Both the position numbers and the translations under genes were made by a program. Positions 9,435-21,437 of a DNA stretch of 64,000 nucleotides are shown here, in pieces. This DNA is from Trichomonas vaginalis G3. Taxonomy: Eukaryota; Parabasalia; Trichomonadida; Trichomonadidae. The stretch spans positions 12,772,001 to 12,836,000 of the forward strand of contig NC_067205.1 in NCBI RefSeq assembly GCF_026262505.1, read 5' to 3'. The notes under the pieces are model-generated. The model was given only the letters and a program-made list of their open reading frames with translations. It ran no database searches and was not told where the DNA came from. Numbering within the stretch: the first letter of the stretch is position 1; every line of letters starts with the position of its first letter.

Positions 9435-10421
9435 ATGTTATTTGTTTTTTCATTGATACGAGTGAGTAAATCATGGTGGGGTGCTCCTCACTATACTGTA
9501 GCTCGTTTGGCTGAAACTAGGCTCTCTCCAGAGCAGTTAAAATACATTAATGATATTCTTGAAACATGGACAAGTGAAAAAGCCGTTTTTCATGATACAG
9601 CAAATTGGCATGATGATATCAAAGCTGCAAATGTTGCTATTATGGCCAATTGGCATTTCCGAAATCAACCAATATTTTCTTCTGATTATGAAGGAGACTT
9701 TTCATATCCAACAACTTACAACATTACTGATGCCAGTAAAGACTGTATCAATACTATAATGAGCGAAACTACTACAAGCCAATGGATTTTAGGTTTTTGT
9801 TTCAGAACATTGTCTCATTTTGTTGCTGATGCTCATTGTCCAGTGCATTCAGCTGGTAGATGGAGCAAAGCTTTTCCAGATGGCGATAGAGGAGGAAACT
9901 CCCAAGCGGTTGTCTGCACTTATGGCCAACCATGCAGAAATATGCATATGCTTTGGGATTCTGCATGCCTAGATTTCCAAATATGGCCATTATCCAAGAA
10001 TGATGTGGACGAATACGAAAAAAATCTTACAAATCTCTTAAATAATTATCAGCCAAAAACATATCTCCCTGAAACATATCAAAGTACTGATCCAGATGTA
10101 TGGGAAAATGAAGCGTATCGGTATGCTTCGAAATATGTTTACGGAAATTTACCCGATGATTTTACTGCCAACGATACTTACATCAAAGAAGGTGCTAATG
10201 CCGCTAAGCAGCTTATTTCAGCTGCCGGATATCGCTTAGGCGAAGTCCTCCTTAAATTCTTTGAAGCTAGGAAAAATAGTTTACCTCAGCTTTATGAGAA
10301 GCCTAAAGGAACATGGTTGATAGTCGCATGGGTAATTAATGGTATCCTTATTTGTGTGAGTGTCGTTTATACTGTTGGTGAAATTCGTTCTATTGGAAAG
10401 AATCGTCACCACAAAATCTAA
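9435..10421 (+). CDS. S1/P1-type zinc nuclease with C-terminal membrane anchor
   Basis: 328 residues from ATG 9435. A signal peptide (MLFVFSLIRVSKS) ends just before a tryptophan, which in this family becomes the new N-terminus and binds zinc. The zinc-ligand motifs appear in order: WWGAPHYTVARLAE, the Asp in ANWHDDI, the His in NWHFRNQ, SHFVADAHCPVHSAGRW and NMHMLWDSACLDF. All nine expected tri-zinc ligands seem to be present, so the enzyme should cut single-stranded DNA and RNA and remove 3'-phosphates. Unlike secreted fungal and plant enzymes it ends in a membrane helix (WLIVAWVINGILICVSVVYTV) and a basic tail, so it is probably held at the surface or in the endolysosomal membrane. A role in nucleic-acid scavenging fits purine and pyrimidine auxotrophy of trichomonads (established for the group; inferred here). 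Confidence 0.85.
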   Translation: MLFVFSLIRVSKSWWGAPHYTVARLAETRLSPEQLKYINDILETWTSEKAVFHDTANWHDDIKAANVAIMANWHFRNQPIFSSDYEGDFSYPTTYNITDASKDCINTIMSETTTSQWILGFCFRTLSHFVADAHCPVHSAGRWSKAFPDGDRGGNSQAVVCTYGQPCRNMHMLWDSACLDFQIWPLSKNDVDEYEKNLTNLLNNYQPKTYLPETYQSTDPDVWENEAYRYASKYVYGNLPDDFTANDTYIKEGANAAKQLISAAGYRLGEVLLKFFEARKNSLPQLYEKPKGTWLIVAWVINGILICVSVVYTVGEIRSIGKNRHHKI

Positions 10422-10525
10422 GATTAATAAAAAATTAAGTATCTATCTTAAAAATAATAAACATTTACTCTATATATAATATACAAATAATCTATATTCA
10501 AGGAAATAGAAAATGAATCGGAAAC

Positions 10526-11095
10526 TTAAGCGTCAATCTCTGGGACGAAGTAGTTCATTGACTCAACGTATGAGCCAACAATTGGTATTGAAGTGTTTGA
10601 AAACATAAAATCGTAATCATCATCTTCAACTCCGTAAATTGTATTCGCTGGTGTATCATTAGTGTTGGCCTCATTGGCATCAAAGAGGCTGTAGTCATCG
10701 TCGTCCGATGTCATTCTCTTGAAGAAAGGAAGGAAACTCTGAGGAATTAAGTCCTCTGTAGATTGAGCTGTCGATAAGACAGTATCATCGTTGCAGTCTA
10801 TTTGATTTGAAACCTGTATAAAGAGGTTATCATTTGATTGATAAAGATGATAAGATTTCTTGCAGCTGTAGCAAGATAAAATGATATGATGCTCATTAAC
10901 TTTAGTAAGTTTAACGCATCCAAAGTCTAAAACAGAAACTGAATACATTGGAACATGATAGACTGGAGTTTTTCTTCCCAAAATTTCTTGCTGTTCTGTT
11001 TTAGATAAGCCTGTGTGCTTAGCTTCGCATATTTCAGTGTCGTCTATTGTTATGTTGTTGCACTTGCAGGCCAGGCTTCTTGATTGTGTGAACAT
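10526..11095 (-). CDS. Unknown cytosolic protein with cysteine pairs and an acidic tail
   Basis: 189 residues from ATG 11095. The first third has LACKC and a later cysteine. The middle has LSCYSCKKSYHLY, a CxxC knuckle that could bind zinc together with the earlier CxC. The last third is acidic and low in complexity (TSDDDDYSLFD, GVEDDDYDFMFS). There is no signal peptide or membrane helix. It is convergent with the S1/P1 nuclease gene; the two stop codons are about 105 bases apart. I do not recognise the family. A short acidic regulator with a zinc knuckle is a description, not a function. Confidence 0.55.
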   Translation of the reverse strand: MFTQSRSLACKCNNITIDDTEICEAKHTGLSKTEQQEILGRKTPVYHVPMYSVSVLDFGCVKLTKVNEHHIILSCYSCKKSYHLYQSNDNLFIQVSNQIDCNDDTVLSTAQSTEDLIPQSFLPFFKRMTSDDDDYSLFDANEANTNDTPANTIYGVEDDDYDFMFSNTSIPIVGSYVESMNYFVPEIDA

Positions 11096-11222
11096 TTATG
11101 AAACTGAAAATTAAAATTTTAATTCAAAAAAATTTTTACGGCCATTATATGAAAATTCCGCCAAGTAAAAATGAAATATTTGATGACACAATAACTCACC
11201 AAAATATCCAAAATAATTTTGC

Positions 11223-11289
11223 AAATTACCTCAGACTTTTCAGAGGATTGAGTGGCAACTCAATCCTCTGAAATAGTCTGTGGTAATTT
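11223..11289. repeat. Long near-perfect hairpin upstream of the acidic-tail gene
   Basis: A 67-base inverted repeat. The core arms TTTCAGAGGATTGAGT (11238-11253) and ACTCAATCCTCTGAAA (11258-11273) pair over 16 bases around a GGCA tetraloop. Outside a one-base bulge, six more pairs (CAGACT/AGTCTG) and then, after one mismatch, eight more (AAATTACC/GGTAATTT) extend the stem to 30 pairs. Confidence 0.85.
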
Positions 11290-12898
11290 TTAGTTTCTAC
11301 ACTATTTCAATATAAGCTCCATTTTTAAACAGTTTTTAAAAATCGAGCATTGAAAAGTGTGATGAGACTATAGAATCTCAAATTGTTCTCAAAAAACTCA
11401 TTTAAAAAAGTTTTCTCCATTAAAAAATATTGCTATTTGCACTGTTGTCCACATAACAAGTATAAAATTTTCTCATTGAATTTGAATTCAATAGGGACAT
11501 GATTTTCATTCAATTTTTTAGGTCGAATTATATCATTTATTTATAGCAAAGGAATCGATTATGTAACTGAAATTTTTCAATTACGTTAAAATATATTTTC
11601 ATTGATCGTGGTTTATTGAAAAAGGTGATCAATGGGCCAAACTTGGAATGGTCGCTGACATATTTCTTCATTAAACAGTTCTCGTTTTAAATTGTATATT
11701 TAAAACTATTTTCCCATCGTTCAAGTTACAGAAATGGCATCGGAAATTACTCAATTTTGAGTAATTTTTATTTTATCTAATGGGTATTACTATTAATATA
11801 TGCCATCAGTATACATATGCTTTTTTGCAAAAATAATGCTCAAATCTTTGAAAAAAAATGAGATGTCATGAATGTTAACTCCATTCTTGTTTTCTAATAA
11901 AATCTAATACGTTGGTATATAATTTAACAATGTGTGTACACCATTAAACGATCCTTGATCATCTTTTAAGGTGATAAATTGAGAAAGTGGTCGCCTTTAC
12001 ATTAGAATCTTATAATGCATCCTTTGATGTGTAATTATATTGGGTAATATAAATTTATCACATTAGTAAATGATAATCATAGATAATCTGAATTTAGAAA
12101 GGTGACCAAACTATTTTTTGAAAGTCCGCCATAACTTTAATGGTACTATTTCAGCGTGTACAATGAATACAAAAATTCTAAGAGTGCCACATAAAATAGT
12201 ACTTTAGACTTGAGTTAATGCTACCAAGCAAATGTTAAAAAGATGACTTTAGTGTTTTGATAATCAAAGATTAAAATCATTATTGTCTAAATCAATAATC
12301 ATAACGACAGAAGTTAATGTTTTTTCATCAGTGCTTTAAATCCATTTTTAAAAGTATACCTCAAAAATCAAAATATCAAAAAAAAATTGGCCGATAGGTT
12401 TGGCTTTAATTTTTGTCTGCTTTTATGATTTGATATGGATGTTATAATTTTAAAAGTTGAGCCAAATTCACCAATAGATTTTTGAGATTTGCAAATACTC
12501 AATAATTTTCAGCGTGTTATCTTTTATTAAAAGAACTATTTGGTTTCAGTATCATATAAATTGATATTTACTTTCTATTTGAACCTTCATTTAGCTAATG
12601 ATTTAGTAATACAGATTTCATCTAATCCTTATAAGAGAATTTTGAATTTGTTATAATAAAAAAACAAACAGATATAGCTTACACTTCTATAATAAAGATA
12701 CCTTTTATAGAAATCAGTATGAAATGTGTTTTTTGACACGTAAAGCTCTCAATTCATTATAACATGTTTGTCGATTTTTATATATTTTTCGCTTTCATTA
12801 TCTATGATATTAAAAATTATGTCATCAGAATGTGAAATAATTAAACAAATGCCCTGCGGGAAGTATTTTATACTAGAATTTATAAAAAAAATCACTGT

Positions 12899-12977
12899 AC
12901 GTTTAGCCTACTGGTTATGTCGTGGGGTTCAAAGGCAATATGTTCAAATCAGTAAGCACCCAGTTTTTTTTTTTTTT
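12899..12977 (+). other. tRNA-like remnant followed by a T-run
   Basis: Contains an A-box-like TAGCCTACTGGTTATG and, about 40 bases on, a B-box-like ATGTTCAAATCAG, then a run of 15 or more T, the RNA polymerase III stop. The arms do not fold into a proper cloverleaf, so it is probably a decayed tRNA or a tRNA-derived repeat. Confidence 0.35.
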
Positions 12978-14176
12978 TATTTTTTTTAACAAGGTGAATA
13001 TAACTTTTGATCGAAATCAATGAGTTACATGAATTATCATTTATCTAACTACAATTAAATTGTGAAAATATACTATCCAATATTAGCGTTTAATAAAATC
13101 AAAGATTATTGACTTATATTTTGAAAGTAATCTAAGCAGAATTTAGATATCCAAATTCTAAATATCTTCATGCTTAGATGCTAGATAATATATTCTTATT
13201 TGAAAAATTTATAATGTTATTATTTTCTTATTTGATATTTACTACAAGCAGAAAAGCATTTATATTGTAAATTAACAGATTATGATAATTATACTCGTTT
13301 TTATATGTTCTTAATGAAGAATATCAAACGTATTTCTATGAGTTTTAAAAAATGAAAAGTTTTAATATGGCTAATATATTTATTATCATTAATAGAATAA
13401 AAAAGTTTTTTTCGCATATCACTCGATGATTTACCTTCGAGTTTTGATAAATTTCGAAAAAATTTAAGGAATGCTCTTTGAATTTCTTTACCTATAAGCA
13501 TATTATCTGCCGTATTATTTTTCGCTAATTGTAGAATTTTATTTAATTTTAATAATTAACCTTCTAAGCTTATTGAGAGATCACATTGTATATTTGATAC
13601 GTAGTACATATGCTAAATCTGTGAATTAGATTGTAAGATATTGAACAAACGTTCTTAAACATTTTAGATTTTAGGGAATTACTGAATTAAACTATATTTC
13701 TTATATGATATCTTCATGTTTGGATGCTTTGGGTATAATTTATTGGGCTTTTTCTATCCAAATGTTTGGCAATGGTAACCCAATTTCTAACAAATTTATG
13801 ATGGAAAAATTTATGACTTTTATGGAGCCGAAAAAAAAGCATAGAATGAATAAGACTATTAAAGATAAGCTGTAATTTGATTGTGAATTTTAAGAAAAGA
13901 ATTTGGATTAAAATTTGAAATTCTTTTTTTTGAAAATTAGCCGATGATATGCTTAAGCTAAAAATTACTAGAAGCGGTGTGATATAATTTATATAAAAAC
14001 AAAATACAGCTTGATTTATATAGTAATTTATGCTTTACATGTATTTTATATAAATTTTTATTGAATTCAAATATTCAATAGTTTTTTATGCTAGATTAGT
14101 TGTATTTATTTAAATATATTATATTGGCAACCCTTCTTTACCCTGTCCTAATAAACGCATTTTGTAAAAAAATATA

Positions 14177-14244
14177 GTGCATCAGTTTCGAACTAGCGTC
14201 CCCGGTACCCAATAGTATGGGGTAATAACCATTCGACCATTTGC
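14177..14244 (-). other. tRNA-like remnant on the minus strand
   Basis: Read on the minus strand: A-box-like TGGTCGAATGGTTAT, an anticodon-arm-like stem TACCC...GGGTA, B-box-like AGTTCGAAACT, then a T-rich stop (ATATTTTTTT). The acceptor stem does not pair and the anticodon loop is too long, so a working tRNA is unlikely. Confidence 0.38.
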
Positions 14245-14995
14245 CACGTAAAGCATCGCCAGATTTTTTTTGTATTTAATCACTCCCAAAACACTGTTTT
14301 GGCTTATTGGAAGCATATCAGACATAATCGCCATAATCAAAAAATCTATATACCCAATAACTAATAAATTTGTCGATATAGATTTTCCATAAAATTAGTT
14401 TTTAGTCTGATCTTAAAATAAATTTAATTTTTTATAAAAAAAATCACATTTAAAAGTACCTTTTTAGTAGCTCGAAATCCTGTTGGTGGATTTCGGGCGT
14501 ACTTCAAAATTAGCTTTTCTTCTACATATGCAAGCTATATTTTAAATATGGGGCAAATCGGATCGGCGAAAGGAGTTTAGTTAACTTTGAATTTAGATAG
14601 AATTATCTATATAAAGTTGTATTGGCTTCAGAGTTTGTTTGCTATCAGAAGCAAATCGATTTCCAATTAAATATTTAATGTCGGGATTACTAATTAAGTA
14701 ATTTGAATTAAATTGACAATAAATTGCCAAAAAATATATTGCAATTGCAGAAAATGCACTTTTGTGAAAGGTATGCTGAGGTTTTATATCCTATTGTGTA
14801 AATTATTATATTATCGAAAAAATTGTCATATAGCAAGCTAATTCTTAGAAAACGATTCATGAATTCAATAAGTATATTGCAAATATGTGAAAGTCATACC
14901 ATCAATTTATAATTCAAATGAGATCTACAATGATTTGAAAGAAAGAACCGGATATTGGAAACTTATTCATTGTCTCGATATTGCCCGATATTTTG

Positions 14996-15060
14996 AAAAA
15001 AAAAAGGTAGTGGGGCCTCCAGGCACTTCGTGCCCTCTAGCCCTGAAGATGTTTAGTATA
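14996..15060 (+). repeat. Left terminal inverted repeat of the Polinton
   Basis: An A-run, then a block shared in inverted form with 39636-39699. It includes a 5-base-pair hairpin GGCAC-TTC-GTGCC at 15022-15034. Confidence 0.85.
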
Positions 15061-15265
15061 ACTTTGTCCGGACAAGTAAGGGTCTATCGTCGCTACAGGA
15101 AAAGTTACGGGCGTTCCAAGGAAGTATACTTTGAGAAGCCTTTTCTCCATTTTAAAACAAGATAGGACGGTTATTTTACAAAACTGACAACACTTTGACC
15201 GAGTAGTTTTTTTGTGCTGAACAAAAAGTGTCATATAAACATCTGTCAAAAACCGCTTTTTAACT

Positions 15266-15271
15266 TCACTT
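15266..15271 (+). promoter_or_regulatory. Host-like initiator TCACTT before the first Polinton gene
   Basis: TCAYTW match 7 bases (from +1 A, 15268) before the ATG at 15275. Confidence 0.4.
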
Positions 15272-15274
15272 AAA

Positions 15275-16175
15275 ATGCCACGTAAGCTACGTAAGAATAT
15301 ACGTAAGAGGAAGAGAGCATTGAAACATCCAATAGTAAAACTGACACCACAACAACAGTTGCAACAACAAATTATGAATGACCCCACTATGTTGCAACAA
15401 ATGTCAAGCAACCCTATGCTTTTAAACCGAGTTATTGGTGCACAGAGTGGAGGTTTAAGAGCGGCACTTTTAGCGAAAATGGCAGGCTATGGTGGAGCTG
15501 CAGACGGAACAGCTTATAACCCTCAAAGTCAAATGAATTTGAGTTCACTCAAAAATCAAATAACAGATGTCAAAAAGTCAAACATAGACATACAGAAACA
15601 AATAAGTGAAAACGAAAAGAAACTAGAATATGACAGACACACAAAGAAACTCAATGAGTTAAACGTAGAGAAAAAGAAAAGAAAGAAGAACAACTGAAAG
15701 AACTAAGTACAGAGGAATATGCGAAAAAAGTGTCAGAAAAAGCAGCAGAAGTAGCAAAAATGGAACAAGATGTTATAAATTTGAAAAACCATACTACTCA
15801 ATATAAAGTACTGAAAGATGAAGAAATAAAACAAAAAGCCCTGAAGACATATATGGATAGCGATGAGTATAAAAAAGAAGTTGAAGCAAATGTAAAGGCA
15901 GAAAAACTTTTACAGTTGCAAACCAAACCGTACAGTATGAAAACTTAGCACAAGAAAGTAAAAATAACGACGCAGCCATGCAAAAGGCAATGAAAAGCGC
16001 AGAATATATAAAAGCTAATAATGACTGGTTAGATGCCCAAGCCAACGCCAAAGCAGCCCAACTTATAGGGTCAATAAGGACAAAAATACAAGCGGATGAA
16101 GACAGTTCAAATGAAGCTTTAATGAATGCTGACTTTAAGAACGCCTTCGAAGCTCTTCATAGTAAGGTGAACTAG
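15275..16175 (+). pseudogene. Polinton part: lysine-rich coiled-coil protein (broken)
   Basis: Begins at ATG 15275 with a basic, arginine/lysine-rich N-terminus, then a glutamine-rich stretch (PQQQLQQQIMNDPTMLQQM), then charged heptad-rich sequence typical of a long coiled coil. It may belong to a large virion-associated protein of the Polinton, perhaps one continuous with the next part, but I recognise no family. It is broken. Confidence 0.45.
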
Positions 16176-16265
16176 TGAACGACTTCTCATCTGGAAAGAA
16201 ACTGAAGTCTGAAGGTTTCGACAAAGAGTTAAGAGAAGTAGCACAAAATATGACGAAAATAACAG

Positions 16266-17540
16266 ATGCAGCAACGAGACAGGCAGTTCAAAGTGCCTAT
16301 GACGCCGTTAGAGCAACTGTTGTGGAAAGTCAAGAAAAAGAGTTACAACAAGACCAAAACAGACCTAGTAAATGCTTTCTTAAAAACGAAAAGTCAGGTA
16401 GGACATTATGCTGCAGATGGAACATATGTGCCAGCTGGTGGAACTTATATACCAGCTGGTGGAACTTATATACTAGCTAGTGGAACTTATATACCACCAA
16501 ACCCTCCAAGAGAAGCACCTGCACCAGGACTACCTAAAACATTTACATCGTCACATGGACACAGACACAGGCATGCACCAAAACCAACACAACAACCAAC
16601 AGTTCAAAATCCAGCACAACAACCAACAGTTCAAAACACTGCACCACAACCAACAGTTCAAAACACTGCACCACAACCAACAGTTCAAAACACTGCACCA
16701 CAACAACCACAAACAGAGCAAGGACATAAAAGAAGTAGAGAACAAGGAAACCAAGAATTCTTAAAAATGCTTAAGGAAGACTATGGTTACCCAGATACTC
16801 TTGACTTTAGTGACAGATATAAAGAAGCTATTAAAAAGTTCAAGGAAGGAAATGCTGACCCGAACCTATTTAGCTTTATGGTTCAGCACCAAATCGGATA
16901 TAATTTCAAACCTGGAAAATACAAGCTCGCTAAGGGATATGATTTAATAGCATATCATCCAAATGACATGACTGAATTTACTCCGAGATATTTGGTGTCA
17001 GAGCTAAATGATAATTCAACTCTCTTCATGAAACGCGTAAAAAATAGAGACGGAACGAAAGAAGAAAGGCTTATGAGTCCGGATGACTTAGATGGGGAAT
17101 TTGTTAAAAACGGTCTCGGAATATATGAAATGCCAGCAGATGAGGTACAAGAAACTCCACAGGAAGAAGTTCAGATACAACCAGACATGGAAGAAATAGT
17201 TCAGCAACAACAGCTAGAAGAGCCTGAAGGAAACGAACAAGTTCCTCCTTTGGAAACTAACTTCACAGAACTAGATGAAGATTTGGAACAGCCGAAAAAT
17301 CTTGACCCTCAACAAGACTATGAGGTGAATATGGAATCTTTCCAAGAGTCTAAGAAAAATTCGGCTGACATAGTAGAAGAATATCGAAAAATGTTCGCCG
17401 ACATACAAAAGACTCCAACATCAGATGAAAATATTCAGCATAGAATGGAAGAACTGAAAGAAAGTGTACGCAAATACAACAATCCTTTTTACTTACGACC
17501 ATATAACGTTCAATCTTTGGCTGAACTCGGTGAAAAATAA
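16266..17540 (+). pseudogene. Polinton part: proline/glutamine-rich large protein region (broken)
   Basis: An open stretch of about 420 residues. Near its start is a small tandem repeat of a 21-base unit (PAGGTYI type, about 16420-16495), then repeats of a QPTVQNTAP unit (16590-16710). The second half is acidic and helical, with glutamine-rich segments. No enzymatic motif is visible. The position before the capsid region suggests a structural or scaffold role (inference). The wider gene is broken. Confidence 0.4.
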
Positions 17541-18664
17541 AAGGTTAAATTTCACCAAAACATATAGAAATGAAACATTGTTTAAAGTTCATTCAGAACC
17601 TAACCAATATGGAAACAAACCTACTTTTGTTTCTGCAGACTATGGAACTACAATGAGATGGGGTCATAAAGCTAATCCGGATAGGTGGTTCATAAACTTA
17701 CAACCACAATTCCAAGAAGTTGTAGACGCAATGGAAGTGAATGGTGAACCAGATATAGCTGGTATTTTCAGCGCGGCTTTAATGCCATTGAAAGATATGA
17801 AAGATGCAGATATTTTGAACCAGTATGAAATGAACATGGCTGATGGAAATATAACACCTGACGTTCTAGAACATTTATCTCAAAGAACTACACAGAACCA
17901 TAGAGATGGTATATTTGGTGAAGAGTTTAGAAAGAAAGTTAGGGAGAGAGAAGGAAGAGAACCTATTGTACATGACCTTGCAAACGAAAGTTTGCAAAAT
18001 GTCATAAAAACTTACTTTGCAGACAATGAACCGAGAAGGGATGAATATTTAAGAAAACTCAAATGGACAGTACCAAATGAAATGTTAGTATTGAAAAAAC
18101 ATGTTCCTTGACAAAATAAAACCAACTACAGAAATAAATGACGCAAGACTGAAACATTGGGTAAAAGCTTTCCCATTCACAAAAGATATTATTGGTAACA
18201 TGGAAAGAAAACCAGAATGGCTACAAAAACATATATTTGGAAACGAGCTTATTCCATATGGACAAGCTCTGTTTGAAGAGCTTGAACCGGAAACTCAGGA
18301 AAAGTCATGCAAACAATACGCGAAGACTCAAATAAAACTATGACAAAAATCTTTCTAGGATATAGGTTACCTGAGATGGGCGACCAGAGCCCAAAGGCAA
18401 AAAGGACATGGGAAATTTACAACATACTAGGTGAACATGAGGCAAAGATGCAACAACTTGAAGCAGAGGGCAAGTTACCAAAAGCGACACCAAAGAAGAA
18501 GAGTAGAACAAAGTGAAAATAGTGAAGAAGTAACTTCATCTAGTGAAAGTAGTGGCAATGAAGGAAAAAGAAGAGTTAAAAAACTCAGTCAGGAAGAAAG
18601 TAAAGCTTGGTACGAAACAATTATGACAAATAAATCCAACTATTCTATATTTTTACCCATATGA
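17541..18664 (+). pseudogene. Polinton part: unknown region before the capsid gene (broken)
   Basis: Protein-like sequence in more than one frame. The largest piece has globular composition (for example RWGHKANPDRWFINLQPQF). The final piece is serine/glutamate/lysine-rich. No family is recognised. It probably belongs with the upstream structural region. Broken. Confidence 0.4.
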
Positions 18665-18665
18665 A

Positions 18666-20282
18666 ATGTACGCCGCTCAGAATATAACACCAACAGTTTT
18701 GGATGCCATGAACGGAAATGTTTCCGAATGGTATAACGAATGCGACAATGCCATTAGAAGGTCAGAAATAGTTCCTGGAACTTACGAATATACAACTGCT
18801 GTTTCTTATGGAAACGTAGGTGAGTTTGGAGAAGGTTCTTCAACAACAGTAGATATTGCTTGCGACAGGTTTCATATTATTTCTATTGACAACTCATTCT
18901 TATACGTGGAACAAGACATTGAAATAAAACCTTCTGCCAAGTTGTCTGACAAGAAAGGTTGCAATGGAATTTTCTATGTCGGATACCAATATGCTCCAGA
19001 AGTTTTCATGGGATATAAGATATATTCTAACTCTAACTCTGACTTAGTTCAAACAGTAACATGGGCAAACTATGAATGGTTCGCTTTGAGAAACTCAGTA
19101 CAACCACAAGCTAGAGAACAAACAGACCAGTATGCAAATATTGAGAAAATAAGAAACTTGACCCTAACGTTCCAGGAGTTTATGTTAACCTTTCTGGTTC
19201 AGATGGAACTGCTGCCACTAAAGTAAAACTGAAACTTAGAGTTCCTTTGTCATCTTTCCTCATCTTCAGGTTTTTAAGATACTTGCCAAACTGGGCAGGA
19301 AAAATTTCTATTGAACTTACTCCAAGCAAAAATAACTTAGTCATTGCACCAACACAAGACCCATTCACTCTTACAGACGTAATGGGAACAAATAAAACAT
19401 CATTCGCCGACTTTTGCAAAGACAAAGTTGACTTAGACTTTGGTTTCTCAAACTTCAACAATGAAGTAAACTATTATTTCAATGCTGCTGGAACTGCTTG
19501 GGACCCAGTTAAGTTCACATGCGAAAAGTTTGAATGCAAGAGAATAGAAAGCAGACTTGCAGTCTATATGTTGGACCCAGATATTTCAAATGCTTTAGCT
19601 GCCAAATATATTGCAGTTCCACTTATGTTCCCTATACACCAAATATCTGTCAAAGACTTTGCAGGTGAAGTTGGAAACCAAAGTGCTGACCCAGGTGCAA
19701 GAACAGATATTGCTTTAACAACTGCAATGAAACATGCAGATACTATGTTTGTACTGTTCAGACGAACTATAAATGACTATTCTTGTTTCTACAACCCCGG
19801 TATTAAATATCATATAAACATAGATGGCAAAATATTATCCAAGAGAAGAATATTCTACAGTTGAGGATATGAGGTCATACAACTTGACATTAGATGCTAT
19901 GAACTTTAACAACAATTTCACAACAACCATTAACCCTGAAATGCAAAGTTCTATTATGCCATATGTGAAAGTATGGACTCATACAGGAGGTCAAAAAACT
20001 CAATATACAAATATGGAGACCGTTCAAACTTTTGGCTTGGCATTCCATTTGCTGACTCAGAAGACTTTATGGGTGGTATTTCAACTGTTTGGTACAGTTC
20101 AAATACAATATACTGGTGACAGAGACGGTCCAGATGAATTGAGAGCAAAGAAGTTTACAAAACCAATAGCACTTTTCACGGAAGATGCTCTTTTGAAGAT
20201 TCGTTCGATGAAACCTGCTGGGGCTCCTCAGATTGGCATAACGACAGCTTCCATCGAGCAGATTTTGGCAGCAGGTCAGTAA
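18666..20282 (+). pseudogene. Polinton part: major capsid protein region (broken)
   Basis: About 1.6 kb, rich in beta-strand-like, aromatic and asparagine-containing sequence (for example STTVDIACDRFHIISIDNSF, IFYVGYQYAPEVFMGYKIY). The total of about 530 residues, the place before a penton-like region and in the same block as the packaging ATPase, and the strand-rich composition fit a double-jelly-roll major capsid protein of Polintons. The identification rests on size, composition and context rather than a diagnostic motif. Broken. Confidence 0.55.
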
Positions 20283-20595
20283 GTTGTTCTTGAACTGACT
20301 TCTCTCCGTCAAATATTGACAGTACGCCAGTTTTGACATAATATTGTATTATAAACTTTCCTTTAGAAATATCTGTAAGTTTTGAAGTTATATTTTTGTC
20401 TGCTTCAAGAACTTTCACCATTTCAGTTATACCAACTTTCTTTGCTTTATGAAAATATTTAGGTTCAGCAAATATTGCTATTCTATAACATTTACCATTG
20501 TTTGTATAAAGAACTATTCTGTCAATGTATTTGTATTGTTTGTGTGTGTAAACTTTGTTCTGCTTCAATTCGAAGAGATACTCGAATACGTCCAT
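20176..20595 (-). CDS. Polinton part: small unknown protein, convergent with the capsid region (looks whole)
   Basis: 139 residues on the minus strand from ATG 20595. It is basic and beta-rich (KQYKYIDRIVLYTNNGKCYRI type), with a central helix and a hydrophilic end that overlaps the 3' end of the capsid region by about 100 bases. No family recognised. Whole-looking frame with an AT-rich leader. Confidence 0.5.
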   Translation of the reverse strand: MDVFEYLFELKQNKVYTHKQYKYIDRIVLYTNNGKCYRIAIFAEPKYFHKAKKVGITEMVKVLEADKNITSKLTDISKGKFIIQYYVKTGVLSIFDGEKSVQEQLTDLLPKSARWKLSLCQSEEPQQVSSNESSKEHLP

Positions 20596-20613
20596 CTTTT
20601 TATTCTAAGTAAA

Positions 20614-21435
20614 ATGTCATTTCCGAAAAATAGAAGCGTGAGTGTTTCAAAAGGTTTAATGGCGGTGGCAGATGTGAAGTTAAATTCACCAACTCAAACA
20701 AACAGTCAAAGTGTTATTGTCAATGTCAAAGACAGAGATGTTGAAGTGGGGAAACCATACGAAGACGAAGATGGTATAGCAATTGTTCCTGTAAAAGAAC
20801 AACCAACATATCCTGAAAGTTAGCAGAGACTTAAGTTCTGTTGCAGATATTCGAAATGACACCAACAACTTAAAGACAAACTTCAAACTCAGGAGAAGAT
20901 TTGTCAAGCTTTAGGTATAATGTTAAACTTGGTCGAACACAACCCTGTAAAAGTGAACTCATATGTCATTGCACCTCATGAAGTTTTGAAAGAACTATTG
21001 AAACTTTTGACAGAGGCAGACGATATAAACATCAAAGAAATAGAACCCGACATTAGTTGCTGTGGTGTTTCATATAATGTCATTGACAAGATATACGTTA
21101 TGAAAGGAGGTGAAACGTTGAACTTAAAGTATAGTTTCCCAGACGTCATAAAAATATTTGACGACCACAACATTTCATTAAAATTTATTTGCTAAGTAAA
21201 AATGTCAAACTTCTTGAAAGATGTTTGAAGAAAAATAATAAGACTTATTTCATGTAAAGGACTTTACACACTTTTGAACGATATGAAAGACCCTGTTTTG
21301 TTTTTCGTGTAGACAAAGGAAAGTTCTATGTCTTTACAAAATATTTGAACTTCTTAGACAGAGAACTTCAAGAAACGCCATGTGAAAGTTTAGATGAAGT
21401 CTTCTCCACTTTCAGAAAAACTTTTAAATATATAT
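20614..21435 (+). pseudogene. Polinton part: small unknown proteins (broken)
   Basis: Short plus-strand frames (20614-20823 and 20920-21195, plus remains up to 21435) with ordinary protein composition. One begins after an AT-rich leader ending in AAGTAAAATG. No family recognised. They occupy the slot between the major capsid and penton-like regions. Not clearly whole. Confidence 0.35.
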
Positions 21436-21437
21436 AA

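Larger units (their letters stand above)
11290..14986. other. Gene desert left of the Polinton
   Basis: 3.7 kb of very AT-rich DNA with no credible gene. It holds two tRNA-like remnants (listed separately) and a smaller hairpin at 14473-14495 (CGAAATCC / GGATTTCG). Confidence 0.55.
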
